A stretch of DNA of 64,000 bases from Cellulomonas sp. P24 (GTDB taxonomy: Bacteria; Actinomycetota; Actinomycetes; Actinomycetales; Cellulomonadaceae), in assembly GCF_024704385.1 (NCBI RefSeq), contig NZ_JAJDFX010000002.1, positions 3,224,001 to 3,288,000 of the forward strand. Reading direction: 5' to 3'. Within the stretch, counting starts at the first letter, position 1; each line of letters opens with the position of its first letter. Positions 52,179-59,815 of the stretch are shown here, piece by piece. The position numbers were made by a program, and so were the translations under genes. The notes under the pieces were generated by a model. The model worked only from the letters and a program-made list of their open reading frames with translations. It was not told the origin of the DNA and ran no database searches.

Positions 52179-52865
52179 GGGCACATCATGGCAAAGGCCG
52201 CTGGGTGTCGACGCACTCCGCCCGCGGGTCAGCTCCCCCTGCGGCCCGAGGTCGCCGATGAGCTCGGTCAGGCGGGCCTCTCCCTCGGCGAGGTCGTACT
52301 CGAGCCCCACGATCGCGCACCGACCGGCGTCGACCGCCTCGGCGAGGAGAGCGGAGTAGCTCTGCAGCATCTCGACGGTGTGGCGCACGTGGTCGTGCCC
52401 CAGCGTCACCGCGTCGAAGTCCGCGGTCCCGGTGCCGCCGGGGTTGACGATGCTCGGGATCACCCGGTCGACGATCGCCCGGACGAAGCCGCGCGGGAGC
52501 TGCCCCGTCGTCAGCGCCTCGGCAGCCGCGGCGACAGCGCCGCAGTTGTCGTGACCGAGCACGACCACCAGCGACGCACCGAGGATGTCCACGCCGTACT
52601 CGATCGAGCCGATCACCGTCGTGTCGAGGACGTGCCCGGCGGTGCGGACGACGAACACGTCGCCGAGCCCCTGGTCGAAGATGATCTCGGCCGCGACCCG
52701 GGAGTCCGAGCAGCCGAAGATCACGGCGAAGGGCTGCTGCTCGGCACTGAGCTCGGCGCGGCGATCGACGCTCTGGGACGGGTGGTCCATGGTGCCGGCG
52801 ACGAAGCGCGCGTTCCCGGCACGGAGGACCGCCCATGCCTCGGCCGGAGTGGAGGGTCGCTGCAT
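50763..52865 (-). CDS. Beta-carbonic anhydrase - fumarase C continuous reading frame (700 codons)
   Basis: One uninterrupted frame encodes two complete enzymes. Residues 1-205 are a beta-carbonic anhydrase: zinc ligands in [18 protein letters not shown] (C-x-D-x-R) and [11 protein letters not shown] (H-x2-C). Residues 230-700 are class II fumarase (details in the next entry). The 25-residue join ([16 protein letters not shown]...) carries no stop. The product could be a fusion, or two overlapping genes with a missing stop. The ATG at 52865 has no Shine-Dalgarno; CACGAT six bases upstream suggests a leaderless start. Confidence 0.6.
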   Translation of the reverse strand: MQRPSTPAEAWAVLRAGNARFVAGTMDHPSQSVDRRAELSAEQQPFAVIFGCSDSRVAAEIIFDQGLGDVFVVRTAGHVLDTTVIGSIEYGVDILGASLVVVLGHDNCGAVAAAAEALTTGQLPRGFVRAIVDRVIPSIVNPGGTGTADFDAVTLGHDHVRHTVEMLQSYSALLAEAVDAGRCAIVGLEYDLAEGEARLTELIGDLGPQGELTRGRSASTPSGLCHDVPMSDDAQDGTGYRIEHDTMGEVRVPADALYRAQTQRAVENFPLSGTRLERGHIEALARIKKAAAQANAELGVLDAEIAAAIVSAADEVAAGTHDAHFPVDVYQTGSGTSSNMNTNEVIATLASRRLGRDVHPNDHVNASQSSNDVFPTSAHVAATSGVVHVLVPALTHLAEALEAKADEFATVVKSGRTHLMDATPVTLGQEFGGYAAAVRYGIERVEAALPRAAEVPLGGTAVGTGINTPAGFPQRVIALLVEDTGLPLTEARNHFEAQSGRDGLVELSGALRTIAVSLTKVCNDLRWMGSGPNTGLGEIAIPDLQPGSSIMPGKVNPVIPEAVLMVAARVIGNDATVAWAGASGAFELNVQIPVIALGVLESIRLLANAATALADKTVRGITANVDRDRAYAESSPAIVTPLNRAIGYEAAAKVAKHAVAHGLTVRESVIALGFVERGEVTETQLDAALDVLSMTRPPQA
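52185..52190 (-). promoter_or_regulatory. -10-like element before fumC
   Basis: On the minus strand CATGAT-GTGCCC-ATG precedes fumC. The carbonic anhydrase start shows CACGAT-GGGCCC-ATG (52877-52863). The two start regions agree in 13 of 15 positions, which suggests both are leaderless promoters. Confidence 0.4.
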
Positions 52866-52986
52866 GGGCCCATCGTGTCAGGTCCGCGCAGGGACGAGCG
52901 CGCGCCGACCATGACGCGGACACCGTCCGCGTCGGTGCCGGTGTTCTTGGCTCCGGCGCGGCGCGTGCTCGTGCCGGCACGAGGTC

Positions 52987-53054
52987 GTCAACCCCGGCGC
53001 GTGGTCCTCAGGGCCGGCGCGTGGTTCCGCGAGGCTCTCAGTGCTGGCGCGTGG
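52987..53054. repeat. Interspersed GGCGCGTGG repeats around the DUF2892 stop
   Basis: Three copies of TCA-N5/6-GGCGCGTGG begin at 52988, 53008 and 53038. On the minus strand each gives CCACGCGCC...TGA. The copy at 53038-53040 is the DUF2892 stop codon; the others lie downstream of it, one in frame (30 bases). Confidence 0.65.
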
Positions 53055-53268
53055 AGGATTCGGCGGTGCGCGAGCGGGTGCTGAGCTTGAACGGCAGGTA
53101 CAGCGGGCAGAAGCCGACGCCGCCGGTGCCGAGCATGACGGCTCCGAGCACGTAGAAGACCCACGAGATCGGCGCGGCGGGGCCGGTGACGACGCCGAGG
53201 ACGACGAAGGCGGGAGCGGCGACGATGCTCCGCAGGATCCGGTCCGTGGTGCCCATGTTCTGCTTCAT
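53038..53268 (-). CDS. DUF2892 small membrane protein
   Basis: A 76-residue protein of the YgaP-like DUF2892 family with two membrane helices (SIVAAPAFVVLGVVTGPAAPISWVFYVLGAVMLGTGGVGF) and the conserved FCPLYLPF motif. In other bacteria this module is fused or linked to rhodanese domains that handle sulfane sulfur. ATG 53268 has GAGAGG upstream. It is divergent from a rhodanese lipoprotein across 77 bases, which supports a shared sulfur-related role. Confidence 0.9.
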   Translation of the reverse strand: MKQNMGTTDRILRSIVAAPAFVVLGVVTGPAAPISWVFYVLGAVMLGTGGVGFCPLYLPFKLSTRSRTAESSTRQH

Positions 53269-53331
53269 GGCGATTCCTCTCGTGCGGGACGGGTCCGACG
53301 GTGCCGGGCCGCGCTCTCCCTCGCTCCGATG

Positions 53332-53347
53332 ATACCCTGGGGGGTAT
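53332..53347. promoter_or_regulatory. CsoR/CstR-like operator at the rhodanese start
   Basis: ATACCC-TGGG-GGGTAT: perfect 6-bp inverted repeat with a 4-base spacer. The right arm overlaps the rhodanese ATG (53346). It matches the site at 35723-35738 in arms and spacing. CstR, the persulfide-sensing CsoR relative, controls rhodaneses through such sites in other bacteria. Confidence 0.6.
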
Positions 53348-53753
53348 GCAGACACGCTCCCGAATCGCCTCGGTCGTCCTCGCAGCTGTCCTCGCCGTCG
53401 GGGGTCTCGCCGCGTGCTCAAGCGGATCGAGCGCCGTCACCGAGGTGACGACGTCGACGGCCTCCGAGGTGCTCGCCAAGCCGGGCATGTCCGTGATCGA
53501 CGTCCGGACGCCCGCCGAGTTCGCGCAAGGACACATCCAGGGCGCCGTGAACATCGACGTCGAGGACCCGGCCTTCGCCACGAACATCGGCAAGCTGCCC
53601 AAGGACAAGCCGTACTTCGTGTACTGCCGCACCGGGAACCGTTCCGGCGTGGCCACCGCGAAGATGGCGGACCTCGGCTTCACCCAGATCTACGACCTCC
53701 AAGGCGGCATCACCGAGTGGCAGAACGCCGGCGGTGCGGTCGTCTTCAACTGA
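53346..53753 (+). CDS. Rhodanese-domain lipoprotein
   Basis: A 135-residue exported lipoprotein: signal peptide with lipobox GLAAC near residue 24, then one rhodanese domain with VIDVRTPAEFAQGHIQGAVNIDVE and active-site loop VYCRTGNRSGVA (catalytic Cys) and DLQGGITEWQNAGG. It transfers sulfane sulfur outside the membrane. ATG 53346 overlaps the operator and lacks a Shine-Dalgarno, so it is probably leaderless. Divergent DUF2892 suggests the pair together handles sulfide or persulfide. Confidence 0.9.
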   Translation: MQTRSRIASVVLAAVLAVGGLAACSSGSSAVTEVTTSTASEVLAKPGMSVIDVRTPAEFAQGHIQGAVNIDVEDPAFATNIGKLPKDKPYFVYCRTGNRSGVATAKMADLGFTQIYDLQGGITEWQNAGGAVVFN

Positions 53754-53857
53754 ACTGGTCGCCCGCGGTCGTCGTGAGCTGAGCGATCGTCTTCGGCTGA
53801 GCAGTCGCTCGGCGGCGTGCCCGCCCGGTGGCTGACCTGGCCGAACCGGCCGACCGT

Positions 53858-53880
53858 GTTCTCAGGCGGGTTCTCAGGCG
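53858..53880. repeat. 11-bp direct repeat spanning the pfkB stop
   Basis: GTTCTCAGGCG occurs at 53858-53868 and 53870-53880. The pfkB stop (53874-53876) is in one copy; the other supplies a second in-frame stop 12 bases downstream. Confidence 0.65.
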
Positions 53881-54836
53881 ACGGTGAGCTCGGCCGCCCA
53901 GGGCGGGTTGGCGCCCGCGCGGGAGACCGTGATGCCGGCGATCTCGGCGCAGCGCTCCAGGATCCCGACGAGGGTCGCCTCGTCGATCCGGCCGACGGCG
54001 TCGCGATGGTCCGCACCGAGCAGGCCCGCGGTCCACAGCCCGTCGATCAGGCCGGACATGAACGAGTCACCGGCGCCGACGGTGTCCGCGACGACCACGC
54101 GACGTGACGGCACCTCGACCACGAGGCCGGCCGAGGTCACGGCGAGCACGCCCTCGGACCCGCGGGTCACCACCACCAGGCCCGGGCCGCGTGAGGCCCA
54201 GTCGGTGGCGATCGCGCCAGAGGCGATGCCGGGTTCGTACCACGCGAGGTCCTCGTCGCTGACCTTGACGACGTCGGCGAGGGTGACGAGGCGCTCGATG
54301 AGCTCATGGGCGCCGTCGCCGAGCAGTGCGGGCCGCACGTTCGGGTCGTAGGTGACGGTCGCCGAGACGCGTGCGCGCGAGAGCAGGTCGAGGACGGCCT
54401 TGCCGCCGGGAGCGAGGGCGGCGCCGATGGTGCTGCTGTGCACGACGACGACGTCGTCGAGCAGCCCGTCCGTCGCGGGCACCTGCCAGTCCAGGTCGAA
54501 CGTGTACGTCGCTGCGCCGGTCTCGTCGAGGGTCGCGATGGCGACCGAGGTCGCCGCGGCACCGTCCGAGCCGTCGACCACGTGAACGGCGGACTCGGCG
54601 ATGTGGTCGCGCAGCGCGGTCCCGCGGGCGTCCGGGCCGAACCAGGTGAGCAGGTCGACCGGTCGCCCGAGGCGCCCGAGGCCGATCGCGACGTTCATCG
54701 GGCTCCCGCCCGGGTGCTCGTCGACCGTGCCGTCGAGGCGGCGGACCACGTCGATCAGCGACTCCCCGACGACGAGGGCGCGCGGCGCGGCGGGCGGGGA
54801 TGCAGGGATGTTCGGGGATGCCGGGGTGGTGGTCAC
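53874..54836 (-). CDS. PfkB-family carbohydrate kinase
   Basis: A 320-residue ribokinase-fold kinase. The N-terminal [12 protein letters not shown] and [17 protein letters not shown] bind substrate, and the C-terminal signature [17 protein letters not shown] holds the catalytic Asp. Most similar in layout to fructokinases; the sugar is not certain. GTG 54836 overlaps the xseB stop by four bases and has GGGAGGG upstream, so it is cotranscribed with xseA-xseB. Confidence 0.9.
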   Translation of the reverse strand: MTTTPASPNIPASPPAAPRALVVGESLIDVVRRLDGTVDEHPGGSPMNVAIGLGRLGRPVDLLTWFGPDARGTALRDHIAESAVHVVDGSDGAAATSVAIATLDETGAATYTFDLDWQVPATDGLLDDVVVVHSSTIGAALAPGGKAVLDLLSRARVSATVTYDPNVRPALLGDGAHELIERLVTLADVVKVSDEDLAWYEPGIASGAIATDWASRGPGLVVVTRGSEGVLAVTSAGLVVEVPSRRVVVADTVGAGDSFMSGLIDGLWTAGLLGADHRDAVGRIDEATLVGILERCAEIAGITVSRAGANPPWAAELTVA

Positions 54837-55108
54837 GCGTCGGCCCTCCCGTCCGTCGTCCCGTCCGGGATCGTGCCGTCGTCGTCCTTCGCGCGGGCCG
54901 CGGCGAGCCGGTCGCGCGCGCCGTCGAGCCACTCCTGGCAGCGTGCGGCCAGAGCCTCACCGCGTTCCCAGAGCCCGAGGGACTCCTCGAGGGTCGTGCC
55001 ACCTGCTTCGAGCGTGGTGACGACCGTCACCAGCTCGTCGCGGGCCTGCTCGTAGCTGAGCGAGGCGACGTCGGGCCGGGTGTCCTTCTGGCGTGGGGGT
55101 GTGGTCAC
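54833..55108 (-). CDS. xseB: Exodeoxyribonuclease VII small subunit
   Basis: A 91-residue helical protein: [52 protein letters not shown] is the complete XseB domain. It binds the large subunit in an ssDNA exonuclease. GTG 55108 follows the xseA stop by 22 bases. The C-terminal tail is short and acidic. It overlaps pfkB by four bases. Confidence 0.94.
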   Translation of the reverse strand: MTTPPRQKDTRPDVASLSYEQARDELVTVVTTLEAGGTTLEESLGLWERGEALAARCQEWLDGARDRLAAARAKDDDGTIPDGTTDGRADA

Positions 55109-55130
55109 GGAGCCATCTAACCAATCCTCG

Positions 55131-56384
55131 TCACCGTGGCGTGGGACCGACCGTCGCGGCGAGCTCTCCGCGGGCGACGCGGATCCGTAGCACCTCGCCC
55201 GCGCGTGTGTCGTCGGGGCTGCGGACCACCGTGCCGTCGGGCGTCTGGACGACGGCGTACCCGCGGTCCAGGGTCGCGGCAGGAGAGAGGGACCGCAGCT
55301 GCGCGGCCAAGCCGGCCACCCGGGTGCTCTCGTGGGTGACCACCTGGTCGACGGCGCGGCGCATGGCGTCGCGCCGGGCGCCGACGTCCTGCGCGCGGGC
55401 GACCAGGGCGTCCTCCGGCCGGGCGAGCACGGGTCGGGACCGGATCGAGTCGAGGCGGTCCTGCTCGCGGGCCAGCGTCTGAGAGATCGCCCGCCGGATG
55501 CGTGTCCTGAGCTGGACGGCGCGCGCACGTTCCTCGACGACGTCCGGGACGACGCGCTTGGCGGCGTCGGTCGGGGTCGATGCGCGGTAGTCGGCGACGA
55601 GGTCGAGCAACGGCGTGTCCAGGTGGTGCCCGATCGCGCTGACCAGGGGTGTGCGGCACGCCGCAGCTGCGCGCACCAGGGACTCGTTGCTGAACGGCAG
55701 GAGGTCCTCGAACGAGCCGCCGCCGCGTGCGACGACGATCACCTCGACACGCGGGTCGGCGTCGAGCTCGGCGATCGCGCGGGACACCTCAGGTACCGCG
55801 GACGGCCCTTGCACCGTCACGCGACGGATCTCGAACGCCACCTGCGGCCACCGGGCGCGGGCGTTGGAGACCACGTCGTGCTCGGCGTCGCCCTGCTGTG
55901 CGCACACGAGGCCGATGGTGCCGGGCAGGAACGGGAGGGGGACCTTGCGGTCGAGGTCGAAGAGCCCCTCGGCGGCGAGCACGGACTTCAGGTGCTCGAT
56001 GCGGGCGAGCAGCTCACCCACCCCGAGCAGCCTGACCTCGTCGGCGGCGAGACCGAGCGAACCCTTCTTCGTGTGGAACGTGGGCCGCGCGTGCACCACG
56101 AGGTGCGAGCCGTCGCGCACCGACTCGGCGACCGGGCCGAGCGCCGCCGCCGGAACCGTCACGTTGAGGGACATGTCGAGGTCGGTGTCCCGCAGGGTCA
56201 GGAAGTAGAGCTGGTTCCACCGCTTGAGGTTGAGCACCTGCCCCTCGACCCAGACCGGAGGCATCCGCGCGACGTAGTCCGCGATCTTCGGCGCGAGGTG
56301 CCGCACCGGCCACGGGTGCTCCGCGGTCGTGTCGAGCGCCTTGAGCGGCAGCGCACGGGCTGTGTTCGCGGGGTCGTCACTCAT
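55131..56384 (-). CDS. xseA: Exodeoxyribonuclease VII large subunit
   Basis: A 417-residue nuclease subunit. The N-terminal OB domain includes [23 protein letters not shown], and the catalytic domain has [20 protein letters not shown] and [34 protein letters not shown], followed by the coiled coil and [12 protein letters not shown] near the C-terminus. It degrades ssDNA from both ends with XseB. The usual HE-x-D motif reads HHLD here, an odd change. ATG 56384. Confidence 0.95.
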   Translation of the reverse strand: MSDDPANTARALPLKALDTTAEHPWPVRHLAPKIADYVARMPPVWVEGQVLNLKRWNQLYFLTLRDTDLDMSLNVTVPAAALGPVAESVRDGSHLVVHARPTFHTKKGSLGLAADEVRLLGVGELLARIEHLKSVLAAEGLFDLDRKVPLPFLPGTIGLVCAQQGDAEHDVVSNARARWPQVAFEIRRVTVQGPSAVPEVSRAIAELDADPRVEVIVVARGGGSFEDLLPFSNESLVRAAAACRTPLVSAIGHHLDTPLLDLVADYRASTPTDAAKRVVPDVVEERARAVQLRTRIRRAISQTLAREQDRLDSIRSRPVLARPEDALVARAQDVGARRDAMRRAVDQVVTHESTRVAGLAAQLRSLSPAATLDRGYAVVQTPDGTVVRSPDDTRAGEVLRIRVARGELAATVGPTPR

Positions 56385-56413
56385 CCCCCACAGCCTGCCC
56401 TATCCCCGTTGAC

Positions 56414-56419
56414 TAGACT
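56414..56419 (+). promoter_or_regulatory. -10 element for leaderless ispH
   Basis: TAGACT is followed by six bases and the GTG start at 56426. No Shine-Dalgarno is present. It is divergent from xseA (start 56384). Confidence 0.55.
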
Positions 56420-56425
56420 GACGCG

Positions 56426-57502
56426 GTGACCGACCCTGCAGGCTCGACAGCCACCTCGGCGACTCCGACCGACTCGGCGACGGCGCGATCCGCGGATCGC
56501 AAGCGGGTCCTCCTGGCTGCGCCCCGTGGGTACTGCGCCGGCGTGGACCGCGCGGTGATCGCCGTCGAGAAGGCACTGGAGCACTACGGCGCACCGGTGT
56601 ACGTGCGCAAGGAGATCGTCCACAACAAGTTCGTGGTCGAGACCCTCGCGGCGCGTGGTGCCGTGTTCGTCAGCGACACCGACGAGGTGCCCGAGGGCGC
56701 GAGGGTCGTCTTCTCCGCGCACGGCGTCTCCCCGGCGGTGCACGCAGCGGCCGCGGCGCGCGGGCTGCGGACCATCGACGCGACCTGCCCGCTGGTGACC
56801 AAGGTCCACAAGGAGGCGGTGCGCTTCGCGTCCGACGACTACGACATCCTGCTGATCGGCCACAGCGGTCACGAGGAGGTCGAGGGGACGGCGGGTGAGG
56901 CCCCGGAGCACATCCAGGTCGTCAACTCTCCGGCGGAGGTCGACGGGGTGACCGTGCGCGACCCGGACAAGGTCGTGTGGATCTCGCAGACGACGCTGTC
57001 GGTCGACGAGACGATGGAGACGGTCAGACGGCTCCGCGAGCGGTTTCCGACGTTGCAGGACCCGCCGAGCGACGACATCTGCTATGCCACCCAGAACCGC
57101 CAGGTCGCGGTGAAGCAGCTCGCGGCCCGGTGCGACGTGGTCATCACCGTCGGCTCGGCGAACTCGTCCAACTCGGTGCGGCTCGTCGAGGTCGCACTCG
57201 AGGCCGGTGCGGGGGCGTCGTACCGGGTGGACCGCGCGAGCGAGATCGACGCGGCATGGCTCGTCGACGCGCGAACGGTCGGGGTCACGTCGGGTGCGTC
57301 CGTGCCGGAGATCCTCGTCCGGGACGTTCTCGACCTGCTCGCGTCGCAGGGGTTCGACGACGTCGAGGAGGTGCGCACGGCGACCGAGGACCTGATGTTC
57401 TCGTTGCCCCAGGAGCTCCGCTCCGACCTCAAGAAGACCGGGAGCGACATCGTGCGCCCGCGCCGCGAGCACCGTCGACAGCTCGACGTCACGGCGGGCT
57501 GA
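56426..57502 (+). CDS. ispH: 4-hydroxy-3-methylbut-2-enyl diphosphate reductase
   Basis: A 358-residue iron-sulfur enzyme, the last step of the MEP isoprenoid pathway, giving IPP and DMAPP. The three cluster cysteines lie in [24 protein letters not shown] and [11 protein letters not shown]; the Thr/Glu/His active-site residues lie in [17 protein letters not shown] and [11 protein letters not shown]. The product feeds the cis-prenyltransferase elsewhere in the window. GTG 56426 start, probably leaderless. The C-terminus (RRQLDVTAG) is slightly extended. Confidence 0.97.
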   Translation: MTDPAGSTATSATPTDSATARSADRKRVLLAAPRGYCAGVDRAVIAVEKALEHYGAPVYVRKEIVHNKFVVETLAARGAVFVSDTDEVPEGARVVFSAHGVSPAVHAAAAARGLRTIDATCPLVTKVHKEAVRFASDDYDILLIGHSGHEEVEGTAGEAPEHIQVVNSPAEVDGVTVRDPDKVVWISQTTLSVDETMETVRRLRERFPTLQDPPSDDICYATQNRQVAVKQLAARCDVVITVGSANSSNSVRLVEVALEAGAGASYRVDRASEIDAAWLVDARTVGVTSGASVPEILVRDVLDLLASQGFDDVEEVRTATEDLMFSLPQELRSDLKKTGSDIVRPRREHRRQLDVTAG

Positions 57503-57525
57503 GCCGGTCGCCTCGCCCTCACCCA

Positions 57526-58860
57526 TCAGGTGCCTGTCGTGGCCCGCTGACCGGGCGGTACGTCGAGGGCCACCATCTGCTCGGTGATCGACGCGACGAA
57601 CTCCGGCGCCCGGACTGCGGAGAGCTGCGGGTCCGAGGTCGGCGGCGACGGCAGGTCGCCGTCGACGACGTGGAGATCGGCGAACCGCCGGGCGCTGACC
57701 AGCACCCTGGTCTCGAGCGACGAGACCGTCTGGTTGTACGCACCGGCCGCAGCGTCGAGCGCGCGTCCGAGCCGGGACACGTGCAGCCCGAGCGTGGCGA
57801 GCCTGCCGTGCAGCTCCTTGCCGAGGTCGAGCACCTGCTGGGCGTTCGAGGCCAGGGCGTCCTGGCGCCAGGCGTAGGCCACGGTCCTCAGCAGCGCGAG
57901 GAGCGTCATCGGGGTCGCGATGATGACGTTGCGCTCGAACGCGTACTCCACGATCGTCGCGTCCTGCTCGATCGCGGCGTGGAAGAAGGCCTCGGCGGGG
58001 ATGAACATCACGACGAACTCCGGGGCCGGAGTGAACTGCTCCCAGTACCGCTTCGCCGCGAGGTCGTCGATGTGCTTGCGGACGTGGCGCGCGTGGGCGG
58101 CGAGGCGGTCGGCGCGCACGGCCTCGTCGGTGGTCTGCGCTGCGTCGAGGTACCCGAGGAAGGCGACCTTCGCGTCGACGACGACGTTCTTGCCGCCGGA
58201 CAGCCGCACCACCATGTCCGGTCGCAGCAGGCCGTCGTCGGTGCGTGTCGACGCCTGCTCGACGAAGTCCACGTGCGCGAGCATCCCGGCCGACTCCACG
58301 ACCCTGCGGAGCTGGAGCTCGCCCCAGCGACCGCGCACCTGCGACGACCGCAGCGCGGTGACCAGCTGTGCGGTCTCGCTGCGGAGCAGCTCCGAGGACT
58401 CGCGCATCGCACGAACCTGCTCCCCGAGAGCCGCCTGACCCGTCAGGCGTGCCGCCTGCGCCGACGTGAGCTCGGCCTTGACCTGGTCGAGCGTGCGGGC
58501 CAGCGGCTCGACGAGCTGGCGGACCGCGTCCTCGCTCCGCCCGAGCTCGGTCACCTGGGACTGCTGGCTCGCCGCCAGGCGCTGGTGCGCGAGCGCGAGG
58601 AACTGCTCGTTGTTGCTCGCGAGAGCGTCCGCGGCGAGCGCCCGGAACTGGTCGGAGAGCCGGTCCTGGTCGGAGCGGAGCGCGCCCAGGCGCTCGGCTG
58701 CGGTGGCACGCTCGGCCTCGAGCCGGGCCTCGGCCTGCGCGGCGCGGACCTGTGCGGCTCGAAGGCCCGTACCCGTGCGCGCCACGGCGAGCGACCAGCC
58801 GACGAGTGCGCCGGAGAGCACGGCGACGGTGACGACGAGGACGACGGTCGAGGTGGACAT
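57526..58860 (-). CDS. rmuC: DNA recombination protein RmuC
   Basis: A 444-residue protein with one N-terminal membrane helix (VVLVVTVAVLSGALVGWSLAVA), a long coiled coil (residues 30-175), and the RmuC nuclease-like domain: GRWGELQLRRVVESAGMLAHVDF, RPDMVVRLSGGKNVVVDAKV, FVVMFIPAEAFFHAAIEQD and TPMTLLALLRTVAYAWRQ. It limits inversion and rearrangement of DNA. ATG 58860 lacks a Shine-Dalgarno; CACGGT lies six bases upstream. Convergent with ispH (23-base gap). Confidence 0.94.
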   Translation of the reverse strand: MSTSTVVLVVTVAVLSGALVGWSLAVARTGTGLRAAQVRAAQAEARLEAERATAAERLGALRSDQDRLSDQFRALAADALASNNEQFLALAHQRLAASQQSQVTELGRSEDAVRQLVEPLARTLDQVKAELTSAQAARLTGQAALGEQVRAMRESSELLRSETAQLVTALRSSQVRGRWGELQLRRVVESAGMLAHVDFVEQASTRTDDGLLRPDMVVRLSGGKNVVVDAKVAFLGYLDAAQTTDEAVRADRLAAHARHVRKHIDDLAAKRYWEQFTPAPEFVVMFIPAEAFFHAAIEQDATIVEYAFERNVIIATPMTLLALLRTVAYAWRQDALASNAQQVLDLGKELHGRLATLGLHVSRLGRALDAAAGAYNQTVSSLETRVLVSARRFADLHVVDGDLPSPPTSDPQLSAVRAPEFVASITEQMVALDVPPGQRATTGT

Positions 58861-59011
58861 GGCACCACCGTGCCAGGGGGGTCCGACACCTGCGCCCGTG
58901 CGGCTCCGTGCCGGCTCCGCTCGGCGCCCGGACGGATCGCCCGACGGGACCGCGGCTGCGGCCGCCGCCGATCGACATCTCGTTCGGGCCTGATCCGCGG
59001 TGAACCGGCGT

Positions 59012-59017
59012 TAGCCT
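59012..59017 (+). promoter_or_regulatory. -10 element for a leaderless ABC transporter operon
   Basis: TAGCCT is followed by six bases and the ATG at 59024; no Shine-Dalgarno is seen. Confidence 0.5.
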
Positions 59018-59023
59018 GCCCGC

Positions 59024-59815
59024 ATGGCTTCCGATCCCTCGACGCCCGTCACTCCCGTCCCGCCGGCCCTCGCCCTCCGCGGGCTCTGGAAGCGGTTCGG
59101 CGAGAAGATCGCGGTCGGCGGGATCGATCTCGATGTCCCCGTCGGCTCGTTCTTCGGTCTCGTCGGCCCGAACGGCGCAGGCAAGACGACGACGCTCTCG
59201 ATGTCGACCGGGCTCCTGCGGCCCGACTATGGGCAGGTCTGGGTGCACGGTCACGACCTGTGGGCCGATCCGCGCCGCGTCAAGGCGGTGCTCGGGGTCC
59301 TCCCGGACGGGGTCCGGCTCTTCGACCGTCTGACCGGTCTCCAGCTCATCACGTACTCCGGCCTGCTGCGTGGCATGGACCGCGAGGTCGTCGCCGAGCG
59401 AGCCACCGACCTGCTCGACGCCTTCGATCTGACCGCCGACGCGAGCACCCTGGTCATCGACTACTCGGCCGGGATGACAAAGAAGGTCGCCCTCGCCTGC
59501 GCCCTCGTCCACGCGCCCCGGCTGCTGGTGCTCGACGAGCCCTTCGAGGCGGTGGACCCGGTGTCCGCCGCGAACATCCGCGAGATCCTGGTGCGCTATG
59601 TGACGACCGGTGGGGGCACCGTGATCGTGTCCTCGCACGTCATGGACCTCGTGCAGCGCATGTGCGACCACGTGGCGGTGATCGCCGCAGGGCATGTCCT
59701 CGCCGCCGGCACCGTCGACCAGGTGCGCGGCGACGCGAGCCTCGAGGACCGCTTCGTCGAGCTCGTCGGCGGTCGCGCCTCGGGGGAGGGGCTCACGTGG
59801 TTGCACACCTCCTGA
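59024..59815 (+). CDS. ABC transporter ATP-binding protein
   Basis: A 263-residue ATPase: Walker A GLVGPNGAGKTTTLSM (near residue 47), signature-loop variant VIDYSAGMTKKVALACALVHAP (SAGM instead of LSGGQ), Walker B LLVLDEPFEAVDPVSA and switch VSSHVMDLV. The degenerate signature loop SAGMTKK is usual for the YbhF/CcmA-like exporter group. It overlaps the permease gene by 19 bases. The substrate is unknown. Confidence 0.92.
   Translation: MASDPSTPVTPVPPALALRGLWKRFGEKIAVGGIDLDVPVGSFFGLVGPNGAGKTTTLSMSTGLLRPDYGQVWVHGHDLWADPRRVKAVLGVLPDGVRLFDRLTGLQLITYSGLLRGMDREVVAERATDLLDAFDLTADASTLVIDYSAGMTKKVALACALVHAPRLLVLDEPFEAVDPVSAANIREILVRYVTTGGGTVIVSSHVMDLVQRMCDHVAVIAAGHVLAAGTVDQVRGDASLEDRFVELVGGRASGEGLTWLHTS

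Noticed and set aside
56381-59806. A 1141-codon antisense frame across ispH, rmuC and the ABC ATPase region
   Set aside because: It overlaps several strongly supported genes and shows no recognisable domain.
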